This document shows positions 26,123 to 33,719 of a DNA stretch of 64,000 nt, one piece after another. The notes beneath the pieces are model-generated. The model was not told the origin of the DNA. It worked only from the letters and a program-made list of their open reading frames with translations, and did no database searches. A program made the translations under genes and the position numbers. This stretch comes from Calidifontibacillus oryziterrae (GTDB lineage: Bacteria > Bacillota > Bacilli > Bacillales > Bacillaceae_J), in contig NZ_KB223527.1 in assembly GCF_000331575.1 (NCBI RefSeq), forward strand, positions 903,842 to 967,841. Direction: 5' to 3'. The number at the start of each line of letters is the position of its first letter. The stretch's first letter is position 1.

Positions 26123-26587
26123 ATGGGGAAATTTTTGCGAAATAAACGAGGGTTTACATTAGTAGAAGTACTTGCTGCTTTAACTATTTTATCTATAGTT
26201 GTAATTCCGATGTTTTCCTTTTTCGCTCAAGCTTATGATTATACTAACAGGAATAAAGCAACTACATTGAGCCTAAACGTGGCCCAAAACGCCTTAACTT
26301 ATATGCAAAAACAACATTTTAAAGAGATTATTAATATTATTGATAGCTCCACCCTAACTTTTGAAAATGATGGCAAAGAATATCACGAATATAACAGTAC
26401 TGATCCAAACTATCCAAGTATAGTTAGTCCTACTATTAACGGCGATACTTTTACCTTAAATATTGGTATTCGAAAAAATGATGATTATCCAGATTATTTA
26501 ATTGATGTCATTATAATTGTGCAACCAATAAAGAATAATAAAGAACTTTACCTTAAAGGCGTGATAGCTAATGAGAAAATTCGTTAA
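26123..26587 (+). CDS. Minor pilin, PilV/GspI-like (cassette 1)
   Basis: 154 residues with a type III signal: basic leader MGKFLRNKRG, then FTLVEVLAALTILSIVVIPMF with Glu at +5. The FSFFAQAYDYTNRNKATTLSLNVAQNALTYM continuation (split: residues 33-50 and after) has the N/A-Q-N-A-L pattern of GspI/PilV-type minor pilins that prime filament assembly. It opens a three-gene cassette on the plus strand and overlaps the next gene by 17 bases. A paralogue of the same order lies at 31564. Confidence 0.85.
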   Translation: MGKFLRNKRGFTLVEVLAALTILSIVVIPMFSFFAQAYDYTNRNKATTLSLNVAQNALTYMQKQHFKEIINIIDSSTLTFENDGKEYHEYNSTDPNYPSIVSPTINGDTFTLNIGIRKNDDYPDYLIDVIIIVQPIKNNKELYLKGVIANEKIR

Positions 26588-27212
26588 TCTTAATCAAAGA
26601 GGTATGACTCTTGTTGAGACATTAATAACACTACTTATATCAACACTAATATTAGGAAGCATATATTCTGTATTTACCATGGGAATAAAATATTATAATA
26701 AAATTGCTATTGAAGGTCAGTTAAGAGATGAGGCCGATTACATTATTGCTTCAATACTAAATGAAATATATCGACTCTCACCTGATGAAATAAATGATTG
26801 TGGAACACCTGATTTTTGTTTTTCTGCAGAAAATAATAAAATATTAAAAGGTAGTAAAGTTAAAGATTCTTTAGATTTATATAATGTAATAGAAGAAGAT
26901 AATCCTAACCCCGGTAGTATTACTGTTAGAGTAGAATCCGATAACCTAATTCTACAAAAATCAATTGAAAATGATGACGGAACTATAGAAACTTCGGAAT
27001 ATGAGATTAATGGTAACAGAATTAGTGTTGAAGACTCAAAACTGTTTTTTGAATGTACTAACCCTGATTTTGATCCATCTACTAATAAAACAATATGTAA
27101 AGCTAATGCAACAATAAATATATCACTAACTTTAAAACATTTAGACTACCACGATCCAAGTAATCCTATTTATGTAGAGCCTATAACATATATTTCTTCA
27201 ATTGGATTCTAA
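26571..27212 (+). CDS. Minor pilin, PilW/GspJ-like (cassette 1)
   Basis: 213 residues, leader MRKFVNLNQRG then MTLVETLITLLISTLILGSIY with Glu at +5. The helix continues into YYNKIAIEGQLRDEADYIIAS, the pattern of PilW/GspJ-type minor pilins. Four cysteines (NDCGTPDFCF and FFECTN...TICKAN) could form two extracellular disulfides, unusual for Firmicutes. Base composition is strongly AT-rich. It overlaps the preceding gene by 17 bases and its TAATGG stop abuts the next. Confidence 0.82.
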   Translation: MRKFVNLNQRGMTLVETLITLLISTLILGSIYSVFTMGIKYYNKIAIEGQLRDEADYIIASILNEIYRLSPDEINDCGTPDFCFSAENNKILKGSKVKDSLDLYNVIEEDNPNPGSITVRVESDNLILQKSIENDDGTIETSEYEINGNRISVEDSKLFFECTNPDFDPSTNKTICKANATINISLTLKHLDYHDPSNPIYVEPITYISSIGF

Positions 27213-27226
27213 TGGGGAGGATAACC

Positions 27227-28918
27227 ATGTTAAATCAAAGAGGTGCAGCTTTACCACTAGTTCTAATGGCAATAATTATTTTCTCAATACTTGGTTTATC
27301 AATACTATCAGCTGCAGTTAATGGAGCAAAAAGAGCAAATATCCAAACTCAAAATTACCAAAATACCCAGGTAGCAATAGAGGAATTAGAAAAAGTAGTT
27401 GCAGAAATAATAACTGAGATTGAAGACAGGAATATTAAACCTGAAAATTCAGATTATCATAATCAAATAAGTAATTTAATTGATAGCATATCAGATGTAT
27501 CTATTACAGATTTAACTATCGCAAATTTCGGTACTACTAGTACACCAAACAAAGCTTTCCTATTAAGTAAAACCATTGATGAGGATGGAAGAAAAAAAAC
27601 AATTTCTCGAAATTTATATTTGTCATCTTATCCAAGCTTTCTAAATTATGTTGCAGGCACACACGGCGGTGTTATGACAATAAATGGAGCAGCTAGATTT
27701 AATGGTAATATTAATGCAAAGAATTTAATTGTTAGTAACATAGCAGAATTCAAACAAGGGTCTGGAGAGTCTTCAATAATATCAACTTATCCAGAAATTA
27801 ATGGTGATATATTTGTAGAAGAGTCTATAAATGGAATTAATAAATTAAACCATCCTGATATATTTAACTACTTTGAAGACCCAGACCCTACTATTTATCC
27901 ACCAAAAGAAGATTTTGTTGATGTAAATTTTATTGAGACATTTAAAAAGAAATTGAATCAGGCATTAAAATCCAATTATTTTTCAATAAGTGATGATATT
28001 ACTAACGAAACCCTTATGAAAAATGTTATAAAAAATGTTGTCCAAGATAATTGTATCAATGCAATTAATAGCTATCAACCTCTTATAGATGATGACTCTA
28101 TTTTTGATGGAGGCAATTGTATAAATAACTATTACATTATAGAAAATGATTTGAATCAATCATTATTCAATGATGCTACTTTGACACCCCCTGACTTATC
28201 TGGAAAAAAAGTAATACTATTTACTGATACCATATCCATTGAAGATGTTGATTCTGGGGAATTGAGATTTAACGATGTAGAACGAGGCGTATTTTCCCTT
28301 TCAGAAAATTTTAAAATTGATGAAGATGCATGGCTAATCGTCCATGGAGATCTCATAATTGAAAGTAATAATGATGTTGAAATTGACGGAAATATTCTTG
28401 TTACTGGTGATTTGATTATCCAAGGGAATGAGGGAGATGATAAAATATATTTTAACTCTATTATATATTGCCTTGGGACATCTACTATTAATAACACAAA
28501 TATCTTAGGGCTAACTTTATATGAAGATAAAGATATGGATGGAATAAATGATGAATCGCAACTTGTCCTATTAACACGAAATAATTTGATGATTACCCGC
28601 ATCAATGAGTTTGCAACAGTTGATGATATAACCGAGCCCCTTAGAGGATATTTTTATACAGACTCTTATGCAGAATTATATGGAGTTGGTTCACTTTTTC
28701 ATATTAAGGGTGGATTATTTGCTAGTAACGGCCTTGAGATTAATGCTGTTAGAGGAAATGTATCAAATAGCGGGAATATTTTAAATTTCACATCACCAGC
28801 AATGGGCAAGCCAAGATTTATCGTAGATTATGATGATAGTGTCATATTAAATCATCTAGATGTACTCCCTGTCGTTGATAGAATAAGAGTTATTTTAGAT
28901 GACTATATATTTGAATGA
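27227..28918 (+). CDS. PilX-like prepilin with bactofilin-like beta-helix (cassette 1)
   Basis: 563 residues. The start is the ATG at 27227 (GGGGAGG six bases upstream), giving MLNQRG then AALPLVLMAIIIFSILGLSI, the PilX/GspK type of signal, lacking Glu at +5 as expected for a tip subunit. After a helical stalk, residues about 145-215 (GVMTINGAARFNGNINAKNL) and 345-430 (WLIVHGDLIIESNNDVEIDG, NILVTGDLIIQGNE) look like short-repeat beta-helix of polymer-forming (bactofilin) type. A calcium-loop motif DKDMDGINDE sits at residue 434. Likely surface or tip component of the pilus (inference). Confidence 0.78.
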   Translation: MLNQRGAALPLVLMAIIIFSILGLSILSAAVNGAKRANIQTQNYQNTQVAIEELEKVVAEIITEIEDRNIKPENSDYHNQISNLIDSISDVSITDLTIANFGTTSTPNKAFLLSKTIDEDGRKKTISRNLYLSSYPSFLNYVAGTHGGVMTINGAARFNGNINAKNLIVSNIAEFKQGSGESSIISTYPEINGDIFVEESINGINKLNHPDIFNYFEDPDPTIYPPKEDFVDVNFIETFKKKLNQALKSNYFSISDDITNETLMKNVIKNVVQDNCINAINSYQPLIDDDSIFDGGNCINNYYIIENDLNQSLFNDATLTPPDLSGKKVILFTDTISIEDVDSGELRFNDVERGVFSLSENFKIDEDAWLIVHGDLIIESNNDVEIDGNILVTGDLIIQGNEGDDKIYFNSIIYCLGTSTINNTNILGLTLYEDKDMDGINDESQLVLLTRNNLMITRINEFATVDDITEPLRGYFYTDSYAELYGVGSLFHIKGGLFASNGLEINAVRGNVSNSGNILNFTSPAMGKPRFIVDYDDSVILNHLDVLPVVDRIRVILDDYIFE

Positions 28919-28923
28919 AAATA

Positions 28924-28945
28924 GAGCCTAGCTCCAGCTAGGCTC
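28924..28945. terminator. Bidirectional terminator between cassette 1 and the lipoprotein gene
   Basis: GAGCCTAGC and GCTAGGCTC form a perfect 9-bp stem with a four-base loop. CTCTTTATTTT follows on the plus strand and TATTTTC on the minus strand, so it can stop both convergent genes. Confidence 0.85.
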
Positions 28946-28954
28946 CTCTTTATT

Positions 28955-31327
28955 TTACCATTTTAAATCAAGGGACGGAGTTTCAGTATCTCCTTTTGAT
29001 TGTACATATATTCTAACAGTGGAAGTTGATCCGCTGACGACAGATTTAACTGTAATATCAGAATATCCTATTGCTTTTGCTGTAATCACTCCGTCATCAT
29101 TAATAGAGATAACGTTTATATTACTAGAATTCCAACTAACAGGTGTCTCCGTTGGTTTCCTTATTAAATACGGTTCTAAACCAACTGTAGTACCTAGAGT
29201 AATATATTTTGGTGCTCCTTGCAATTTAACATATGGTAAAACTTCGATTTCTATTGTATCTGACTTATCGCTATCTAATGATAAAACGGTAATAGTTGTT
29301 ATACCTGTAGAAATGCCTGTTACGTTTCCACTAGTATCAATATTTGCTACTGATTTATTAGAACTATCCCAAGCAACATTTTTATTTGGATAATCTTCAG
29401 GATCAAAAACGATTTTATCTCCTAACGATAGTTTTTCTCCAACCATTATCTTCTTATTAATTCCATCGATAAATTTAAGTCCAAATAATAAACCAGTACA
29501 TTTAACTTTAAATGTTACTGCATCACCTGTTGCAAACCCACCTGTGGCAGTTACTGTGATCCTATGTTCATTACCATCGACCAAATTAATTATTGTACTC
29601 TCATCTAATGGGACTTCTTCTCCACCGTCAATAGAATAACGATAGGATACTTTATCCGTAGGCAGTATTTTCTTTTCTGGATCAATGTACAATTTTATAT
29701 TACTATCTTTAAATTCATATGGCTCTGTTTGAGTTGGATCGATATTTATTGGTTTATCTGTTTCCAGTACAACCTTCGGGCTCAGATAAATTAATTTTTC
29801 TTTGTTATTCATATCTTTAACTCTAATAACTTCCGCATCACTATTTTCAAATTTCATCTCCGAAATAGGGTCACTTAAAACATTTTCAGTAACAGTATTA
29901 CTATCCTCTATATCAAATTTAGATATATTACCAAGGTGATCACCCATATAATCTATGTTTCTATTAGAATCAGTAAGTTTGACAATCATTTTAATATTTT
30001 CCGATGGAGCTGCAATTTCTTTATCGTCTTCAAAATCTCCACGGCGATCCTCTATCTTATAATGCATAAATGCGTTCTTAAGTGGTTCATCAATTGCATG
30101 ATCAACTTGTAATTGTAGTTGAACTGTTTGAGTCTGCGGCGTAAAGTTTGACGCATTATTACTCATATCTCCTTTTGCCATTCTACCACATTTGTTTGTG
30201 AACGGAGCTTTAGAACCTGTATAATAGGCTGTTCCAAAGACACAAATTGATGTTTTTTCCTTTAATTCTACTTGATTATTAAATTGCGCATTTCCGTATA
30301 CAGTAATTTTACTATACCCTTTTTCAAGCGAAATATTGCCCTCGAATTTTGCATTTCCTAATATTGATATTCTACTATTCTTTTCTTCTATTTTCGTTTC
30401 TCCATTAAATAATGCATCCCCTAAAACATGAATACTACTTCCTTCATCCTTAATTAAAGTGTTTCCATTAAATTCCGCATCTCCAGTAATAGAAATAGTA
30501 TTAAAACGATTTTGTAAGTTCGTTTCGCCATTAAAAATAGAATCTCCGGTGACTGTGATGGCACTTCTTTTTTCTTGGATATACGTATTTCCATTGAACT
30601 TAGCGTCACCTGTTATCGTAATATAGCTATCATCCCCCTGTAACCTTGTCTCACCGTTAAATAGACTATTACCAAGAACTGAAACATTGCTATTTTCTTT
30701 ATAAGAGATTATATTCCCATCAAATTTAGTTGGTCCAAAAACGTGAAGAAAGCTATATTTTTCTGTTAGTTTTGTTTCACCACTAAATAATGTTCCCTTT
30801 AGTATAGTTTTAGATCCACCATTTAGTATAAAGTTAGTTTCCTTATTAGGAAATGTCTGCGGTATGTTCGGCTCTTTCGGTGACTTTAATTTTGTTATTT
30901 TTTTAACAGGAGAATAGTCTATATTTGATAAAGGAATATATACAGTCTTTCCATCTGTTGATTCCTCTTCTTTTACAACCACCTCAGGATTTAATATTGT
31001 TACACCTTTAGGTAGTTTTTGAGTAATATAAATATCAGACATTGTCTTATTTTCGTCATATTTCTTTAACAATTCTGGGGTTACAGTATACAGGACATTA
31101 AATTTACTACTATCACTATTAACTAGATTTCCGCTTTGGTCATATTCCTTCACTAATTCACTCACACTAGATAGTGAGCTTGAAGGTAATACCTCATAAC
31201 TAATATTGGCATTGACTTTCAGGTATTTTTCAACCTCTTCCTTTACTTGTTTATCCCTACATCCTGTTAAAATAAGCAATAATCCAACAATTACAAGGAT
31301 AACCTTAGGGAACAGCCGACTCACCAT
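28955..31327 (-). CDS. Lipoprotein with 21-residue beta-helix repeats and Ig-like (BIG2) domains
   Basis: 790 residues with a lipoprotein signal (LVIVGLLLILTGC, lipid-bearing Cys23). Residues 182-370 contain nine consecutive 21-residue repeats of the form NGETxLxxxxSxITITGDAxF, the alternate units reading NGNT; such turns are expected to stack as a bactofilin-like beta-helix. A middle region with beta-rich sequence follows, then two BIG2 Ig-like domains (about 640-790; VAWDSSNKSVANIDTSGNVT and VSWNSSNINVISINDDGVIT). The ATG has AAGGGGG upstream. It lies between two minor-pilin cassettes, oppositely oriented; a cell-surface pilus partner or adhesin is inferred. Confidence 0.75.
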   Translation of the reverse strand: MVSRLFPKVILVIVGLLLILTGCRDKQVKEEVEKYLKVNANISYEVLPSSSLSSVSELVKEYDQSGNLVNSDSSKFNVLYTVTPELLKKYDENKTMSDIYITQKLPKGVTILNPEVVVKEEESTDGKTVYIPLSNIDYSPVKKITKLKSPKEPNIPQTFPNKETNFILNGGSKTILKGTLFSGETKLTEKYSFLHVFGPTKFDGNIISYKENSNVSVLGNSLFNGETRLQGDDSYITITGDAKFNGNTYIQEKRSAITVTGDSIFNGETNLQNRFNTISITGDAEFNGNTLIKDEGSSIHVLGDALFNGETKIEEKNSRISILGNAKFEGNISLEKGYSKITVYGNAQFNNQVELKEKTSICVFGTAYYTGSKAPFTNKCGRMAKGDMSNNASNFTPQTQTVQLQLQVDHAIDEPLKNAFMHYKIEDRRGDFEDDKEIAAPSENIKMIVKLTDSNRNIDYMGDHLGNISKFDIEDSNTVTENVLSDPISEMKFENSDAEVIRVKDMNNKEKLIYLSPKVVLETDKPINIDPTQTEPYEFKDSNIKLYIDPEKKILPTDKVSYRYSIDGGEEVPLDESTIINLVDGNEHRITVTATGGFATGDAVTFKVKCTGLLFGLKFIDGINKKIMVGEKLSLGDKIVFDPEDYPNKNVAWDSSNKSVANIDTSGNVTGISTGITTITVLSLDSDKSDTIEIEVLPYVKLQGAPKYITLGTTVGLEPYLIRKPTETPVSWNSSNINVISINDDGVITAKAIGYSDITVKSVVSGSTSTVRIYVQSKGDTETPSLDLKW
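30218..30784 (-). repeat. Nine 63-bp coding repeats (beta-helix turns)
   Basis: The DNA encodes nine 21-codon units in a row. The protein pattern is strict (G-D/N-A/S-x-F-N-G-E/N-T), while the nucleotide repeats have diverged, indicating old duplications kept by selection on the fold. Confidence 0.8.
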
Positions 31328-31563
31328 AATTATTCCCCCTTAAACTTCATAATATTTTTAATAATTTTTCTAAAATTTCCTTATTTATCATTATATAGTA
31401 TTTTGTCAAGCAAAAACACATCATTTGGACTAGTAATCATTAACTTTTTGTTACAAATTACCTATTATTTTATCCTTTTTTTACCATCCCGCATTACTTC
31501 ATAAACAAGTTTACTTCCGTTAAAATAGAACTATATTGAAATAGCTTCTAGAAAGGTGATGCG

Positions 31564-31998
31564 ATGAGTTCGTATCCGAAACATCAAAGAAATAAACAAG
31601 TAGGTTTTACTTTAATCGAAGTCCTTGCTGCTCTTGTTATCCTATCGATTATTTTGTTATCCTTCTTCAGCTTCTTCAGTCAATCAGCATTATTTACACA
31701 GAAGCATCGTGAGAACTTAATAGCGATTAATCTAGCGCAGGACACCATTGTTGCTATTAAAAAGAATGCAGAGCATTTTCAAAAGTCGAAGACCTACATA
31801 GGCAGCTTTCCTGAGCCAGAAAAAAGTATTGTAAATGTTAATTCTTCAGGTATATTCGAGCAACGGCCTACCTTTAAACTGGAGCTTACCATTACAAAGG
31901 AAGCATCCTATAACTTATATAAGCTTCATATTCAAATCTTTGATCTAAAAGGGAATCAAAAAGCTGAAACGTACCACTACTTGAGGGGCTCATCCTAA
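31564..31998 (+). CDS. Minor pilin, PilV/GspI-like (cassette 2)
   Basis: 144 residues with leader MSSYPKHQRNKQVG then FTLIEVLAALVILSIILLSF (Glu at +5). The next stretch, FFSFFSQSALFTQKHRENLI, then AINLAQDTIVAIK, parallels cassette 1 closely, so the two genes are paralogues. AAAGGTG precedes the ATG. The 236-base divergent region upstream (31328-31563) holds the lipoprotein promoter area (a TTGACA on the minus strand near 31410, TATAAT-like sequence after it) and no riboswitch that I can see. Confidence 0.85.
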   Translation: MSSYPKHQRNKQVGFTLIEVLAALVILSIILLSFFSFFSQSALFTQKHRENLIAINLAQDTIVAIKKNAEHFQKSKTYIGSFPEPEKSIVNVNSSGIFEQRPTFKLELTITKEASYNLYKLHIQIFDLKGNQKAETYHYLRGSS

Positions 31999-32459
31999 TG
32001 ACGAGGCAACGCAGAAGATTGTTAATTAACAAGAGAGGTCTTACATTAATTGAAATATTAGCAGCATTGACAATCAGTACGTTTGTAATTGGGTTAGCTT
32101 TTTCGGTTTTACTGTCTTCCATTCATTCCTACAAAAAAACCGAAGGAAAACAACTCCTTCAACAAGAAGCCAATTTGATTTTGACCCAACTAAGAACGAT
32201 TCATCGCACACAGTCATCATATGTCATTACATATGACTCCACCGCAAATCTGTATAAAGTGACATTATCGGATGGCGCGACTCAAAGTCTGGGAAGCCCT
32301 AAATATAAGCTTGAAATAATTCTTGATGACATCCTGATAACAGATACAGTTGAACAGCAAATTGATGCAACACGAAAGGAATACCATATCCTTTTAAATA
32401 TTAGTGATCCTGCAACAAACAATTTATTTTCTATCGAAACTGGACTAACGAGATTATAG
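31998..32459 (+). CDS. Minor pilin, PilW/GspJ-like (cassette 2)
   Basis: 153 residues, leader MTRQRRRLLINKRG then LTLIEILAALTISTFVIGLA (Glu at +5). The helix continues as FSVLLSSIHSYKKTEGKQLL, then QQEANLILTQLR, typical of PilW/GspJ. The start codon shares one base with the preceding stop (TAATG). It has no cysteines, unlike its cassette 1 counterpart, and is shorter. Confidence 0.82.
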   Translation: MTRQRRRLLINKRGLTLIEILAALTISTFVIGLAFSVLLSSIHSYKKTEGKQLLQQEANLILTQLRTIHRTQSSYVITYDSTANLYKVTLSDGATQSLGSPKYKLEIILDDILITDTVEQQIDATRKEYHILLNISDPATNNLFSIETGLTRL

Positions 32460-32542
32460 GTGGTGTTTACTGTGTGCTATGAAAGTGAATATATCTTCAA
32501 CGCAAGGAATCTGTGCATTCATTAATAGGGTAGGTGGTTTGT

Positions 32543-33649
32543 ATGAAGCTTCAACTTCCAAAAAAAGGCTACCTTTTGAACAATAAAGGCGCTGCGTTAG
32601 TAACAGCTTTACTAATTATTACATTACTGTTTATTTTTTCATCCGTTCTTATTTTTACTATTTTTAATAATGTCCAGCAGACACAAATAACAGAAGCCCA
32701 AATTCAAGCAACAAACATGTCTGAAATGGCAGTCATGTATTTTGAAGAGTATGTAGCAGCACAGGTTAAAACATCAGAAAATAATGTGGAGGCATTTTTC
32801 AATAGTAATCCGGAAACTACTGGTGATGAGCTAACACAATTGTTTTGTAACCAGTTTTACCTCTCCCCTATTCATAACATCCCCGTTTCTGTAAACAAGG
32901 ACTATAAAGCAATGATCACTTCTGTTTCAATAGACAGAAGCGATTGTAATAAGATTTATGTAGAGTTTACAAGTGCGGGTGTTTATAAAGGAAAAACCGA
33001 GAACATAAATGGCAGTTTTTTCATCAATAATCATTCAATTTTCCCAGAGCGAACAAATACAAATGTTATGTTTCCGGACATCCCTACCTATTACTCCTCT
33101 AAATGTAATTCGTTGGAAAATTGCGATGGACTAAGTAGTGCAAAATTATCCGGAACAATTGTAGCTGCTAAAAAGGATACCAATACGATTAATGGTTTAT
33201 ATATTGAAGGAGCTTTAAATATGTCAAAAAACCATTCAAATTTAATCATTAAGAGCGGTGACTTATTTGTTAATGGACCAACGTCAATCGGTAATCAATC
33301 CATTATCCAAGTTCAAAACGGGAATGGGTATTTTAGAACTATTACAGGGGCAACGAATGCAGAAATTCATATTTCTGGAGACGCTTATATATATGGTGAT
33401 ATAACGAACTTCAAAGCTAGCAGTGGCAATCAATTATTACTTAAGGTTAGTGGCACAGTATATGTTCCGGATAATAGTGATCTGCCAACTAATTACCATA
33501 ATTACTGTAGTGCTGATAAATCAAGAGGGATATGCGCATCCAACTACTCTGTATTAAGTCAGTCACCTTTAAATGTGGGAGCAGGAGAAGATGAAATCAT
33601 TCTAAAGTGGGCTATTGATCGTCCATCAATATCGATTGAATATGAATAA
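32543..33649 (+). CDS. PilX-like prepilin with beta-helix segment (cassette 2)
   Basis: 368 residues starting at the ATG at 32543 (AGGTGG five bases upstream): basic leader ending LLNNKG, then AALVTALLIITLLFIFSSVL, a PilX/GspK-type signal without Glu at +5. Downstream are three cysteine pairs (for example KCNSLENC and YCSADKSRGIC) and a beta-helical region (INGLYIEGALNMSKNHSNLI, IIKSGDLFVNGPTSIGNQSI, AEIHISGDAYIYGDI) like the bactofilin-type turns of its cassette 1 partner and the lipoprotein. Probably the tip-proximal partner of the second cassette (inference). Confidence 0.76.
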   Translation: MKLQLPKKGYLLNNKGAALVTALLIITLLFIFSSVLIFTIFNNVQQTQITEAQIQATNMSEMAVMYFEEYVAAQVKTSENNVEAFFNSNPETTGDELTQLFCNQFYLSPIHNIPVSVNKDYKAMITSVSIDRSDCNKIYVEFTSAGVYKGKTENINGSFFINNHSIFPERTNTNVMFPDIPTYYSSKCNSLENCDGLSSAKLSGTIVAAKKDTNTINGLYIEGALNMSKNHSNLIIKSGDLFVNGPTSIGNQSIIQVQNGNGYFRTITGATNAEIHISGDAYIYGDITNFKASSGNQLLLKVSGTVYVPDNSDLPTNYHNYCSADKSRGICASNYSVLSQSPLNVGAGEDEIILKWAIDRPSISIEYE

Positions 33650-33719
33650 AGGCGCTGGCTCGTGATTAACACTAACCAACACCTTAAATGAAAATTGGAC
33701 AACGCCACCCCTATACAAA

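Noticed and set aside
28156-28605. 149-residue minus-strand ORF inside the cassette 1 PilX-like gene
   Set aside because: Antisense shadow of an AT-rich gene; no binding site and no recognisable domain.
30218-30784. CRISPR-like regular repeats
   Set aside because: The 63-bp periodicity is coding, in frame, without identical repeats or unique spacers.
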